64,000 nt of DNA from Prevotella sp. UBA2456 (GCA_002342415.1 DDPY01000022.1:62001-126000), one strand, 5' to 3'; shown: positions 39,493 through 48,994, counted from the stretch's first letter. Notes: generated by a model from the letters alone, not told the origin. Numbers and translations are program-made.

Positions 39493-39628
39493 AAAAAATA
39501 TTTTTAATTGTAGTCAAATAATGATAAAAAAATGATGAAAAAGTGCAAAAAAGTTGGATTTTAAAAATATTTTAGGGAAATTTGTGGTGTAAAACGTATT
39601 ATTTTTAGACAGATAATCAAGTTTTATT

Positions 39629-41119
39629 ATGGCAAACAGATATTTATTAGGTTTTGACGTTGGCAGTTCGTCTGTCAAAGCGTCTCTCGTGAATGCAGAC
39701 AATGGTAAATGTGTGGCATCGGCTTTTTATCCTGAGAAGGAAGCTCCGATTATGGCAGTCAAGGCCGGATGGGCAGAACAAGACCCGCAGATGTGGTGGG
39801 ACAATGCCAAGCTGAGCTTGCAGAAGATTATGGCTGATTCCGGTGCAACTGCTGAGGAAATCAAGGCTATCGGTATTTCCTACCAGATGCACGGCCTGGT
39901 GTGCGTGGACAAGAATTTGAAAGCGCTGCGCCCGTCAATCATCTGGTGCGACTCTCGTGCAGTTCCCTATGGAGAGAAGGCTTTCAATGAGTTGGGTTCA
40001 GAGCAGTGTCTGAGTCATTTGCTGAACTCACCGGGGAATTTCACCGCAGCAAAGCTGGCATGGGTGAAGGAAAATGAGCCTGAGACTTACGAGAAGATAT
40101 ATAAGATTATGCTGCCGGGCGACTATATCGCCATGCGCCTGTCGGGTGTTGCCAATACTACGGTAAGCGGTCTGAGTGAGGGAATGTTCTGGGACTTCAA
40201 GAACAATGAGGTGGCAGACTTCCTGATGAAGTATTATGGCTTCGATCGGTCGCTTATTAGTGATATCGTGCCAACTTTCAGTGTGCAGAGTGAGGTTAGT
40301 CAGGAGGCCGCTGCCGAATTAGGATTAAAAGCAGGAACCCCTATCACTTATAGAGGTGGCGATCAGCCAAACAATGCTTTGTCGTTGAATGTTCTGAATC
40401 CGGGTGAGATTGCTGCTACGGCAGGTACGAGCGGTGTGGTATATGGCGTGTTGGGTGAGGTGAACTACGATCCACAGAGCCGTGTGAACACGTTTGCACA
40501 TGTTAATCATAGTGCGGATCAGACTCGTCTGGGCGTGTTATTATGTATCAATGGTACGGGTATTCTGAATGCCTGGATACATCGTAATATCACTTCTGAT
40601 ATCTCTTATGCCGAGATGAACGACTTGGCAGCTTCAGTGCCCATTGGTAGTGAAGGCGTAACCATTGTGCCTTTCGGAAACGGTGCCGAGCGTGTGCTGG
40701 AAAACAAGGAGATTGGTTGTTCCATCAATGGCTTGAATTTCAATAAGCATTCAAAGGCTCATCTTGTTCGTGCTGCCCAAGAGGGCATTGTATTCTCCTT
40801 CTGCTATGGTATGGAGATTATGCAGCAGATGGGTATGGATATTCAGAAAATCCATGCAGGCAAGGCCAACATGTTCCTGTCGCCGTTATTCCGTGATACG
40901 CTGGCAGGTGTGAGCGGTGCTACCATTGAGCTCTATGATACTGATGGCAGTGTTGGCGCTGCCAAGGGCGCAGGTATTGGAGCAGGTATCTATAAGGATA
41001 ACAATGAGGCTTTCGCTACATTGGACAAGCTGCAGGTGATTGAACCTGATGTAAAGAATCAGGCTGCCTATCAGGCTGCCTATGCTGCTTGGAAAGAGAC
41101 GCTCAAAAAGAATATCTAA
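39629..41119 (+). CDS. xylB: Xylulokinase
   Basis: A 496-residue FGGY-family sugar kinase; xylulokinase phosphorylates D-xylulose for the pentose phosphate pathway. The N-terminal phosphate-binding loop is LGFDVGSSSVKASLV; AIGISYQMHGLVCVD and RPSIIWCDSRAVPYGEKA are family segments, the Asp/Gly-rich YRGGDQPNNALSLNVL holds the catalytic Asp, and GATAGTSGVVYGVLG-like sequence (AATAGTSGVVYGVLG) the second phosphate loop. C-terminal GGSV-type loop is DTDGSVGAAKGAGIGAG. No xylose isomerase or transporter is adjacent. Start ATG at 39629 matches the family N-terminus. Confidence 0.9.
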   Translation: MANRYLLGFDVGSSSVKASLVNADNGKCVASAFYPEKEAPIMAVKAGWAEQDPQMWWDNAKLSLQKIMADSGATAEEIKAIGISYQMHGLVCVDKNLKALRPSIIWCDSRAVPYGEKAFNELGSEQCLSHLLNSPGNFTAAKLAWVKENEPETYEKIYKIMLPGDYIAMRLSGVANTTVSGLSEGMFWDFKNNEVADFLMKYYGFDRSLISDIVPTFSVQSEVSQEAAAELGLKAGTPITYRGGDQPNNALSLNVLNPGEIAATAGTSGVVYGVLGEVNYDPQSRVNTFAHVNHSADQTRLGVLLCINGTGILNAWIHRNITSDISYAEMNDLAASVPIGSEGVTIVPFGNGAERVLENKEIGCSINGLNFNKHSKAHLVRAAQEGIVFSFCYGMEIMQQMGMDIQKIHAGKANMFLSPLFRDTLAGVSGATIELYDTDGSVGAAKGAGIGAGIYKDNNEAFATLDKLQVIEPDVKNQAAYQAAYAAWKETLKKNI

Positions 41120-41152
41120 TCGCGGGGGACACCCTTGACAGTTGACGATTTA

Positions 41153-41176
41153 GGGACGGACATCAATGTCCGTCCC
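41153..41176. terminator. Hairpin between convergent xylB and butyrate kinase genes
   Basis: GGGACGGACA and TGTCCGTCCC form a perfect 10-bp stem with a TCAA loop. There is no strong T-run, but it lies 8 bp from one stop codon and 33 bp from the other, as expected for a bidirectional terminator. Confidence 0.7.
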
Positions 41177-41183
41177 TATTCGT

Positions 41184-42263
41184 TTATTTGTAAATCTTTG
41201 CTTCGCATCTGCCTTGCAGAACGGATAGGGCATTCAGTGCGAGTGCTTCCATCTCGTCCTCGCCGGGAAAGGTGTGTACGGGAGCCAGGAATCCGATGCG
41301 TCGGCATAATTCGTTGATGATATAGTCGGAATGTGCCATTCCTCCGGTGAGTAGAATAGCATCTATATGTCCGCAGAGTACGGCAGCCTCGGAAGCTATT
41401 TGCTTGGCGGTATGGTAGAGCATGGCATCTACCAGAAGTTTTGCATGCTGGTCTCCATGGCGGATGCGCTCCAATATTTCTATCATGTTATTCGTGCCAA
41501 GATGGGCGGTGAGTCCTGCTTTGCCTGCAATACGCTTCAGCAGCTGCTTCTCAGTGAATTTCCCGCTGAAACAGAGGCGGATGAGATCGGCAGCAGGCAG
41601 GCTTCCGGCACGTTCCGGCGAGAAGGGCCCTTCGCCATCAAGGGCATTGTTGGCATCAACGGCCTGTCCATGTTCATGGGCAGCAACGCTGATGCCTCCT
41701 CCCAGATGACAGATGATGAGGTTGAGGTCTTCGTATTCCTTACCGATGCTCTTGGCATACCGACGGGCAATGGCGCGTTGGTTGAGTGCATGCCAGATGC
41801 AGATGCGTGGCATGAGTGGACTGCCGCTGATGCGGGCAAGCGGGGACAGTTCGTCTACGACACCAGGGTCGGCAATAAATGCGCGGCATCTTGAGTGTCG
41901 GGTATTGATGGCATTGGCAATCTCATAGGCTATCAGACAGCCAAGATTGCAGGCGTGATTGTGCATGACACACCCTTGCAGGGTGTCGCTCAACATTTTT
42001 TCGTTGATCTCATAGACGCCGCCACTGACGGGCTTGACCAGTCCGCCACGACCTATCACGGCATCAAACTCCAGCGGAATGCCTGCCTGCTCCAGTTCGT
42101 CGAGCACTAACTGTCGTCGGAACCCTTGCTGTTCGGTGATGGCATCATAAGGTGCCAGCTCTTCAGCGGTGTGAGTGATGCAACGGGTGAGAATCGGTTT
42201 CTCGTCCTCATATACGGCGAATTTGGTGGAAGTGGATCCGGGATTGATTGCTAATATTTTCAT
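41184..42263 (-). CDS. buk: Butyrate kinase
   Basis: A 359-residue ASKHA-fold acyl kinase converting acyl-phosphate and ADP to carboxylate and ATP. The first phosphate loop is ILAINPGSTSTKFAVYEDE (residues 3-21), GRGGLVKPVSGGVYEINEKM is specific to the butyrate kinase group, and LNLIICHLGGGISVAAHEHG with DGEGPFSPERAGSLP are the central motifs. DAILLTGGMAHSDYII closes the nucleotide site. ATG 42263 overlaps the phosphotransferase gene by 4 bp, giving a coupled ptb-buk pair. Branched-chain acyl-phosphates are possible alternative substrates. Confidence 0.93.
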   Translation of the reverse strand: MKILAINPGSTSTKFAVYEDEKPILTRCITHTAEELAPYDAITEQQGFRRQLVLDELEQAGIPLEFDAVIGRGGLVKPVSGGVYEINEKMLSDTLQGCVMHNHACNLGCLIAYEIANAINTRHSRCRAFIADPGVVDELSPLARISGSPLMPRICIWHALNQRAIARRYAKSIGKEYEDLNLIICHLGGGISVAAHEHGQAVDANNALDGEGPFSPERAGSLPAADLIRLCFSGKFTEKQLLKRIAGKAGLTAHLGTNNMIEILERIRHGDQHAKLLVDAMLYHTAKQIASEAAVLCGHIDAILLTGGMAHSDYIINELCRRIGFLAPVHTFPGEDEMEALALNALSVLQGRCEAKIYK

Positions 42264-43099
42264 AGGCTTGCGAGGGCAAAAAGTATGCTGTTGAACTTGG
42301 CTTCGGCAGAATCGCCTCGGCTTGGGACTACTACGGGGCACTGTGTCCCGCAGAGGATACCGGCCGTGCGGGCTTGTGCAAAGAGGGTCATTGCCTTGTA
42401 GAAGGCATTGCCGGCTTCTATGTCAGGCATAATCAGTACGTCCGACTCTCCATTCAAAGGGGAACTGATGCCCTTTGCCTCCAGGGCTTGTATGGAACAG
42501 GCAGATTTCACATCCAGAGGCCCGTCTACTATGCAACGTCCGAAGCGTCCCTCTGCTGCCATCTGCTTGATGTCAGTATAGCCGTCGACAAACGGGAACT
42601 GCCGGCCACCATGCTCGGCACAGTGTATCAGCGCAATGCGCGGTTCGGCGATTCCTAACCGATGACATATCCCTACGGTGTATTTCACCTGTTCAATGCG
42701 TTGTTTCTGGGTGGGGTAGGGAATGACGGCGACATCGGTAAAGAATAGCAGTTTGTGATAGGTAGGAATTTCTGCTACGGAAAGATGGGTGAGCACATGA
42801 CCTTCAGGCAGCAGACCAGACACCTTGTTGAGGATAGCTTTTAGCAGGATATCTGTGCTGATGAGTCCTTTCATCAGTACATCGGCATCTCCGCGTCGAA
42901 CAAGAGCTACTGCTTTTTCTGCTGCTCGCTCGGGCAAATTGTCCGTAATGCTGACAACTTCGGCCAGCTGGCTGCCTTCTGTTTGTTGGAGTGCTTCTCT
43001 GGTAGCCTTGTCTGTAGGGTTGACGGCAACTATCCGTAAAGGTCTTGAGAGGCTTCTCACCTGCTCATATAGTTCATGGAAGGATCGAACGGTTTTCAT
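42260..43099 (-). CDS. ptb: Phosphate butyryltransferase (phosphate acyltransferase)
   Basis: A 279-residue phosphate acetyl/butyryltransferase that exchanges CoA and phosphate on an acyl group. Typical segments are LMKGLISTDILLKAILNKVS and GICHRLGIAEPRIALIHCAE, and the C-terminal DVLIMPDIEAGNAFYKAMTL (the conserved PDxExGN) with AGILCGTQCPVVVPSRGDS. Start is ATG 43099; the longer frame begins at a TTG in the promoter element at 43118. With buk it can make ATP from butyryl-CoA or similar acyl-CoA. Confidence 0.93.
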   Translation of the reverse strand: MKTVRSFHELYEQVRSLSRPLRIVAVNPTDKATREALQQTEGSQLAEVVSITDNLPERAAEKAVALVRRGDADVLMKGLISTDILLKAILNKVSGLLPEGHVLTHLSVAEIPTYHKLLFFTDVAVIPYPTQKQRIEQVKYTVGICHRLGIAEPRIALIHCAEHGGRQFPFVDGYTDIKQMAAEGRFGRCIVDGPLDVKSACSIQALEAKGISSPLNGESDVLIMPDIEAGNAFYKAMTLFAQARTAGILCGTQCPVVVPSRGDSAEAKFNSILFALASL

Positions 43100-43117
43100 A
43101 GTTATCGTATTTTTATG

Positions 43118-43125
43118 CAAAGATA
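43118..43125 (-). promoter_or_regulatory. Bacteroidetes -7 element (TATCTTTG)
   Basis: TAnnTTTG match on the minus strand 18 bases before the ptb ATG, supporting that start. Confidence 0.62.
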
Positions 43126-43130
43126 ATAAT

Positions 43131-43168
43131 AAAAAATGGACTGACCAAATTAGTCAGCCCATTTTTTT
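43131..43168 (-). terminator. Rho-independent terminator of the GDP-fucose operon
   Basis: A-run, TGGACTGAC, loop, GTCAGCCCA, T-run: a 9-bp stem with one mismatch and T-runs on either strand. It immediately follows the fcl stop codon and precedes the ptb promoter. Confidence 0.85.
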
Positions 43169-44336
43169 ATTTAAGACTTTGTTGATACCATTTAAACAGC
43201 CGTTGCACGCCTTCTTCTATCTCCACTTTGTGAGTCCAGCCGAGTGAATGTAGCTTGGTGACATCTATGAGCTTGCGCATGGTGCCGTCGGGCTTGGACG
43301 CGTCAAACTCAATGGTGCCTTGGAATCCAACAGCTTTCTGCACCAGTGCGGACAGTTCGCGGATGGTTAGCTCTTTGCCCGTGCCAACGTTGATATGACA
43401 GTTGCGTATCTCGCCCAGTGACGGGATGGCTCCGCCTCGGCCTGCAGAGTGGTTGCGGTCTACTGCACCGTCGGTCTTGGCTCCGTAGTGAACACTGGAA
43501 TACTTTTCAATGCCGATGATATCAGAGAAATTGACGTTCAGCAGTACGTGTACGGAGGCGTCGGCCATATCCTCACTCCAGAGAAATTCGCGCAGCGGGT
43601 TGCCTGTACCCCAGAGTACTACCTTATTGTTATAGATGCCATATTTGGCCAGTACGCTGAGTATTTCGTCTGCTGTGGATGACCCGTTGAAACCCTCTAC
43701 TGGTCGGATGTCAAGGTCACGGCGTATTGCCGTCCAATCTTCATCGTGGATAAGCTTTGCCAGATAAATCTTGCGCATCATGGCGGGCATGACGTGTGAA
43801 TTCTCCAGATGGAAATTGTCGTTGGGTCCATAGAGATTGGTGGGCATCACCGCAATATAATTGGTGCCATACTGCAGATTGTAGCTTTCGCACATTTTCA
43901 GACCGGCAATCTTGGCAATGGCGTATTCCTCGTTGGTGTACTCCAGGGGGGAAGTCAGCAGGGCATCCTCTTTCATCGGTTGGGGCGCATTCTTGGGGTA
44001 GATGCAGGTAGAGCCAAGAAACAGCAGCTTCTTTACGCCGTGGGCATACGACTCTGAGATGACATTGCATTGCATCTTCATGTTCTGCATGATGAAATCA
44101 GCACGATAGAGCGAGTTCGCCATGATGCCACCAACGAAAGCGGCAGCCAGCACAACAGCATCCGGACGCTCTTCGTCGAAGAACCGGCGTACTGCCAGTT
44201 GGTCGGTCAGGTCCAGCTGCTGGTGGCTCCTGCCTACTAAGTTTGTGTATCCGCGGCTTTTGAGGTTGTTCCAGATGGCAGAGCCTACCAGTCCGTGATG
44301 GCCTGCCACATAGATTTTGCTATTTTTCTCCAACAT
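43167..44336 (-). CDS. fcl: GDP-L-fucose synthase
   Basis: A 389-residue short-chain dehydrogenase that epimerises and reduces GDP-4-keto-6-deoxymannose to GDP-L-fucose. The NAD(P) loop is VAGHHGLVGSAI (residues 10-21), the catalytic Ser and Tyr-x3-Lys are in LLFLGSTCIYPKNAPQPM and YTNEEYAIAKIAGLKMCE. LYGPNDNFHLENSHVMPAMM is a family hallmark. It is about 70 residues longer than the E. coli enzyme because of an insert around residues 200-300 (NVNFSDIIGIEKYSSVHYGA), as in other Bacteroidetes versions. It follows gmd by 3 bp. Confidence 0.95.
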   Translation of the reverse strand: MLEKNSKIYVAGHHGLVGSAIWNNLKSRGYTNLVGRSHQQLDLTDQLAVRRFFDEERPDAVVLAAAFVGGIMANSLYRADFIMQNMKMQCNVISESYAHGVKKLLFLGSTCIYPKNAPQPMKEDALLTSPLEYTNEEYAIAKIAGLKMCESYNLQYGTNYIAVMPTNLYGPNDNFHLENSHVMPAMMRKIYLAKLIHDEDWTAIRRDLDIRPVEGFNGSSTADEILSVLAKYGIYNNKVVLWGTGNPLREFLWSEDMADASVHVLLNVNFSDIIGIEKYSSVHYGAKTDGAVDRNHSAGRGGAIPSLGEIRNCHINVGTGKELTIRELSALVQKAVGFQGTIEFDASKPDGTMRKLIDVTKLHSLGWTHKVEIEEGVQRLFKWYQQSLK

Positions 44337-44339
44337 GGC

Positions 44340-45422
44340 TTATTCAGGCAATTGTGCTTTGAGGAACAGTTTGCGCACGAACTTCATGTCGTGCTGAACC
44401 ATAATTTTTACCAAATCGGGGAAGGATGTCTTCTGCGGGTTCCACCCCAGCTTTTCCTTGGCTTTGGCGGGGTTACCCAATAGCTGGTCGACCTCAGCAG
44501 GGCGGAAATATTTCGGGTCGACCTCCACCAGCACCTTTCCAGTGGCTTTGTCGTATCCTTTCTCGTCCACGCCAGTACCTTGCCATTCCAACTCAATGCC
44601 AGCCTCCTTGAACGCCAGTGTGGCAAATTCGCGGACTGTATGATATTCGCCGGTAGCAATCACGAAGTCGTCGGGTTCAGGCTGTTGCAAGATGAGCCAC
44701 ATACACTCAATGTAGTCTTTGGCATAACCCCAGTCGCGCAGCGAGTTGAGATTGCCGAGATAGAGCTTGTCCTGATAGCCTTGGGCTATGCGGGCGGCTG
44801 CCAATGTGATTTTACGTGTCACGAAATTCTCACCGCGACGTTCTGATTCGTGATTGAACAGGATGCCGTTGCAGCAGTACATGCCGTAAGACTCGCGGTA
44901 GTTTTTCATAATCCAGAAACCGTAGAGCTTGGCTACAGAGTAGGGGCTGCGGGGGTAGAAAGGGGTAGTCTCTGACTGCGGTACTTCCTGCACCTTTCCG
45001 TAGAGCTCCGAGGTGGAAGCCTGATAGATGCGGCACTGCTTCTCGATGCCGCAGATACGTACAGCCTCCAGCAGGCGCAATACGCCTGTAGCATCAACGT
45101 CAGCGGTATATTCAGGAACATCGAAGGACACCTTGACGTGGCTCTGAGCTGCCAGGTTATATATTTCCGTAGGCTTCACCTCACCAATGATGCGTATGAG
45201 GGATGAGGAGTCGGTCATGTCGGCCCAGTGGAGATTGACCAGACGGGCTTTCTTCATGTCGCGCACCCACTCGTCCAGATAGAGGTGTTCGATACGCCCG
45301 GTGTTGAATGAGGAAGAGCGGCGGAGCAAACCGTGCACCTCGTAACCTTTTTCAATGAGAAATTCGGCCAGATACGAACCGTCCTGACCGGTAATGCCAG
45401 TGATTAGAGCAACTTTTTTCAT
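44340..45422 (-). CDS. gmd: GDP-mannose 4,6-dehydratase
   Basis: A 360-residue extended short-chain dehydrogenase converting GDP-D-mannose to GDP-4-keto-6-deoxy-D-mannose. N-terminal ALITGITGQDGSYLAEFLIE is the Rossmann loop; LLRRSSSFNTGRIEHLY is diagnostic of Gmd, and the active-site Tyr-x3-Lys is in PRSPYSVAKLYGFW with Thr/Ser in YQASTSELYGKV. NHESERRGENFVTRKITLA is another Gmd-only segment. It lies between manC and fcl in an operon that supplies GDP-fucose. Confidence 0.97.
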   Translation of the reverse strand: MKKVALITGITGQDGSYLAEFLIEKGYEVHGLLRRSSSFNTGRIEHLYLDEWVRDMKKARLVNLHWADMTDSSSLIRIIGEVKPTEIYNLAAQSHVKVSFDVPEYTADVDATGVLRLLEAVRICGIEKQCRIYQASTSELYGKVQEVPQSETTPFYPRSPYSVAKLYGFWIMKNYRESYGMYCCNGILFNHESERRGENFVTRKITLAAARIAQGYQDKLYLGNLNSLRDWGYAKDYIECMWLILQQPEPDDFVIATGEYHTVREFATLAFKEAGIELEWQGTGVDEKGYDKATGKVLVEVDPKYFRPAEVDQLLGNPAKAKEKLGWNPQKTSFPDLVKIMVQHDMKFVRKLFLKAQLPE

Positions 45423-45431
45423 GTGTGATGT

Positions 45432-46499
45432 TTAGTTTTGCCCGGAGAACTGCTTGATGCGCTGTTCTTCGGAAAGTTTACAAATGAGTAATGTGTCATT
45501 ATTTTCTGCTACGATGTAGCCGTCAAGTCCCTGGATGACTACTTTCTTTTCTTGGGTAGTATGAATCATGCAGTTGTGACTCTCGAACAAGGTGATGTCC
45601 GGGCCGATGCAAGCATTGCCATAGAGATCTTTCTTGGTCTGTTGCTGCAAGGAGCCCCATGTGCCAAGATCGCTCCATCCAAAATCGGCAGGGCATACGA
45701 AGATTTCCTCTGCCTTTTCCATGATGGCGTAGTCGACACTGATGTTTTCACATTCCGGGAATAATCGGTCTATCTCCTGCTGTTCCTTTTCGGTGCCGTA
45801 GATGGGCAGCAGACTCTCAAAGATTTTTGCCAGCTGGGGCTGATAGATGCGGAAGGCATTGACAATGGTCGACACGTTCCAGATAAAGATACCTGCATTC
45901 CAGAAATAGTTCTTCTGGCTGATGTACTGCTGGGCAGTTTTCAAATCGGGCTTTTCGCGGAAGGAGTCTACTCGGAATATCTCCTTGTTGCGGAGGGAAT
46001 TGCTGGAGAGGTCGGCCTGGATATAGCCATAGCCAGTCTCAGGCCGTGTGGGCTTCATGCCTAATGTCACGATGGCATCGCTGTCGGCCGTGAAGTCAAG
46101 GCACGCACTGATGACGCGGCGGAACTCCTGAGTGTTCAGTACGACATGGTCGCTGGGTGACACCACAATGTTGGCCTTGGGATTCTGCGACTTGATGCGC
46201 CACGACACATAAGCAATGCAGGGGGCTGTGTTTCGGCGGCAGGGCTCGCACAGAATATGGTCGCAGGGCATGTCGGGAAGCTGTTGGTGAACAGTATCGG
46301 CATACTTCTGGTTAGTAACAACCCATACGTTATCAGCGGGAACGAGTCCGCTGAAGCGGTCGACGGTCAACTGTAGCAGCGTGCGGCCTACACCCAGCAC
46401 ATCAATAAACTGCTTGGGGTTTTCAGTGGTGCTCATGGGCCAGAATCGGCTTCCAACACCACCGGCCATGATGACAAGATGATTACTGTTCTTTGCCAT
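45432..46499 (-). CDS. manC: Mannose-1-phosphate guanylyltransferase
   Basis: A 355-residue nucleotidyltransferase making GDP-mannose from GTP and mannose-1-phosphate. The signature HLVIMAGGVGSRFWPMS is at residues 6-22; the sugar-phosphate loop reads DSFREKPDLKTAQQYISQKN with NYFWNAGIFIW, and SVDYAIMEKAEEIFVCPADF with GWSDLGTWGSL follow. It lacks the phosphomannose isomerase half found in some ManC/ManA fusions. ATG 46499 is chosen since upstream codons in the frame overlap the promoter at 46530. First gene of the manC-gmd-fcl operon. Confidence 0.95.
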   Translation of the reverse strand: MAKNSNHLVIMAGGVGSRFWPMSTTENPKQFIDVLGVGRTLLQLTVDRFSGLVPADNVWVVTNQKYADTVHQQLPDMPCDHILCEPCRRNTAPCIAYVSWRIKSQNPKANIVVSPSDHVVLNTQEFRRVISACLDFTADSDAIVTLGMKPTRPETGYGYIQADLSSNSLRNKEIFRVDSFREKPDLKTAQQYISQKNYFWNAGIFIWNVSTIVNAFRIYQPQLAKIFESLLPIYGTEKEQQEIDRLFPECENISVDYAIMEKAEEIFVCPADFGWSDLGTWGSLQQQTKKDLYGNACIGPDITLFESHNCMIHTTQEKKVVIQGLDGYIVAENNDTLLICKLSEEQRIKQFSGQN

Positions 46500-46529
46500 A
46501 GGAATGCTTAATGATTTGATTATGAATTG

Positions 46530-46537
46530 CAAAAATA
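46530..46537 (-). promoter_or_regulatory. Bacteroidetes -7 element (TATTTTTG)
   Basis: TAnnTTTG match on the minus strand 30 bases upstream of manC. Confidence 0.6.
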
Positions 46538-46631
46538 AACATTTATTCTGAAACTGACGAATCTTTACGGAAGAAAATGCATTTTTCTTACGATACGTCA
46601 ATATTTATTTGGCTGTTTCGAGGAAAAAACG

Positions 46632-46639
46632 TAATTTTG
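46632..46639 (+). promoter_or_regulatory. Bacteroidetes -7 element (TAATTTTG)
   Basis: TAnnTTTG match ending 6 bases before the helicase ATG at 46646, ruling out the earlier ATG at 46577 as a start. Confidence 0.62.
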
Positions 46640-46645
46640 CACGGC

Positions 46646-48967
46646 ATGAACGAAAATCTATTGAACGAACTGAACGACGGTCAGCGTGCTGCCGTCGAAT
46701 ATTGTGATGGCCCCCAGTTGGTTATTGCGGGAGCGGGTTCAGGCAAGACGCGCGTCTTGACTTATAAGATTGCCTATTTGCTAGAACGGCAGGATGAGTC
46801 CTTGAATCCCTGGAACATCCTGGCGCTGACCTTTACCAATAAGGCTGCACGGGAGATGAAAGAGCGTATAGGCCGGCTGGTCGGTCAGGAGCGCGCTATC
46901 TATCTGCAGATGGGTACTTTCCATTCTGTCTTTGCACGTATACTCAGGGCTGAGGCCGGCTCCATTGGCTTTGCTTCCAACTTCACAATTTATGACCAGG
47001 CAGATTCTCGTTCACTTGTAAAAAACATTATCAGGGAGATGCAGTTGGATGACAAGGTGTATAAGCCTGCCTCCGTTGCCGACCGTATCTCGATGGCCAA
47101 GAACCATCTGCTGCTTCCTCAGCAGTATGCCAACAGTTCATGGGCCGCTGACGATGCCCAGCATAAGCGTCCGTCGGTTGCTAATATATATAATAGGTAT
47201 ATGGAGCGCTGTCGTCAGGCCAATGCGATGGACTTTGACGATTTGCTCGTTCATACCTTTGTCCTGTTGCGCGACCATGAAGAGGTGAGGCAGAAATATA
47301 TCGACCGCTTCCGTTATGTGCTTGTAGATGAGTATCAGGACACGAACTATGCCCAACAGGAGATAGTGCTCCTGCTGACCCGCGATCATGGCCGTGTATG
47401 CGTGGTCGGTGACGATGCGCAGAGTATCTACAGTTTCCGCGGGGCCAACATCGACAATATCCTGAATTTTCAGAAGATGTATGCCGGAGCGCGGCTGTTT
47501 AAGTTAGAGCAGAACTATCGCTCGACCCAGCTCATCGTGGAGGCAGCCAATAGTCTGATTCGGAAGAATGAGCGGCAGATACAGAAGGATGTGTTCAGCA
47601 AGAATGAGACAGGTGAGCGGCTCACGCTGAAACCTGCCTATAGTGACAAGGAGGAGGCGATGATAGTCTGCAAGGATATCAAGCGCATTCGCCGGCAGGA
47701 GCAGTGCGAGTATTCCGACTTTGCCATCCTCTATCGCACCAATGCCCAGAGCCGTTCGTTCGAGGAGCAGATGCGAAAGGACAATATCCCCTACAGGATT
47801 TACGGGGGGCTGAGTTTCTATCAGCGAAAGGAGATAAAGGATGTGATCGCCTACTTCCGAGTGGTGACTAATCCTGATGATGAAGAGGCTCTGCGCCGTA
47901 TCATCAACTATCCTGCCCGTGGCATCGGCGATACTACGGTCGGTAAGATTGTCGACACGGCCAATGTACACGGTGTAAGCCTGTGGAAAGTCATCCAGCA
48001 GCCGATGGTCTTTGGATTGAGTCTGTCGAAGGGAACGCTATCTAAGTTAGATGCCTTCAGGACTATGGTGGAAGGATGGGCGGCGCGCCTGAATCAGGAG
48101 GATGCCTACGAGCTTGGGCACAGTATCGTGATGGAAAGTGGCATCAGCAAGGATATCTATGGTTCGACCAATCCCGAAGACTTGTCGCGTCAGGAGAACC
48201 TGGAAGAGTTTCTTGGTGGCATGCAGGACTTTGTGGAGAGCCGAAAGGAGGAAGACCGTGAGCGGGAAACAGGTTTGGGCGATTTCTTGCAGGAGGTAGC
48301 GCTGCTTACCGATTTGGATAGCGATGGCGATGCCGAGCAGCCTAAGGTGACGCTCATGACCATACACTCTGCAAAAGGACTTGAGTTCCCGACGGTGTTT
48401 GTTGTCGGCTTGGAAGAGAATATCTTCCCTTCGCCCATGTGCGTCAACAGTATGCGCGAGCTGGAGGAGGAACGACGGTTGCTCTATGTCGCCATTACGC
48501 GGGCTGAGAAACATTGCATTCTGACTTGTGCACAGAATCGGTTCCGCTATGGCAGGATGGAGTTCGATACTCCTTCGCGCTTCATCAAGGACTTTGATCC
48601 CAGTCTGATTCGGATTGAGGGTGGGGCCAATATACCGGGCATGCCCAGTCAGTCGACATTCAGTCGGCCAAGTTTCAATAGCCGTCCTGTCTCACGCATG
48701 CAGAATCCACGTCCTGTAGCCACTCAGTTTGTGGCAGATCCCAAACCGCGTCTTATGCCTGTGCGCCAAGAGACTCCTCGCCCCCAGTCTGCCATTGGTG
48801 ATATTGGGCTGAAGGAAGGAAATGTCATTGAGCATCAGCGCTTTGGCGTGGGTACAGTTGTCAAGGTGGAAGGTGCGGGCGAGAATACCAAGGCAACTGT
48901 TGCTTTCAAGAATGCAGGAACCAAACAGCTGCTGCTGAAGTTTGCACGCTATACGATTATTGGTTGA
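46646..48967 (+). CDS. UvrD/PcrA-type ATP-dependent DNA helicase
   Basis: A 773-residue superfamily 1A helicase of the UvrD/PcrA/Rep class, acting in repair and replication restart. Motif I is GAGSGKTRVLTYKIAYLL (29 onward), Ia LTFTNKAAREMKERI, II YVLVDEYQDTNYAQQE, III VVGDDAQSIYSFRGA, IV ILYRTNAQSRSFEEQM, V VTLMTIHSAKGLEFPTVFVV, VI RRLLYVAITRAEKH. The C-terminal region is Pro/Arg-rich (residues 670-710) and ends with a Tudor-like IEHQRFGVGTVVKVEGAG, as in PcrA. A near-leaderless promoter sets the start. The terminator at 48997 follows. Confidence 0.96.
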   Translation: MNENLLNELNDGQRAAVEYCDGPQLVIAGAGSGKTRVLTYKIAYLLERQDESLNPWNILALTFTNKAAREMKERIGRLVGQERAIYLQMGTFHSVFARILRAEAGSIGFASNFTIYDQADSRSLVKNIIREMQLDDKVYKPASVADRISMAKNHLLLPQQYANSSWAADDAQHKRPSVANIYNRYMERCRQANAMDFDDLLVHTFVLLRDHEEVRQKYIDRFRYVLVDEYQDTNYAQQEIVLLLTRDHGRVCVVGDDAQSIYSFRGANIDNILNFQKMYAGARLFKLEQNYRSTQLIVEAANSLIRKNERQIQKDVFSKNETGERLTLKPAYSDKEEAMIVCKDIKRIRRQEQCEYSDFAILYRTNAQSRSFEEQMRKDNIPYRIYGGLSFYQRKEIKDVIAYFRVVTNPDDEEALRRIINYPARGIGDTTVGKIVDTANVHGVSLWKVIQQPMVFGLSLSKGTLSKLDAFRTMVEGWAARLNQEDAYELGHSIVMESGISKDIYGSTNPEDLSRQENLEEFLGGMQDFVESRKEEDRERETGLGDFLQEVALLTDLDSDGDAEQPKVTLMTIHSAKGLEFPTVFVVGLEENIFPSPMCVNSMRELEEERRLLYVAITRAEKHCILTCAQNRFRYGRMEFDTPSRFIKDFDPSLIRIEGGANIPGMPSQSTFSRPSFNSRPVSRMQNPRPVATQFVADPKPRLMPVRQETPRPQSAIGDIGLKEGNVIEHQRFGVGTVVKVEGAGENTKATVAFKNAGTKQLLLKFARYTIIG

Positions 48968-48994
48968 GGGCGTACGGAAAAGGCACTCATAGAT

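Noticed and set aside
14000..39500. Invertible promoters and UpxY/UpxZ regulators typical of Bacteroides capsule loci
   Set aside because: No NusG-like UpxY gene and no inverted repeats flanking a promoter were found at the head of the operons.
41153..41176. REP-type repeat
   Set aside because: Only a single copy was noticed in the window and its place between convergent genes fits a terminator.
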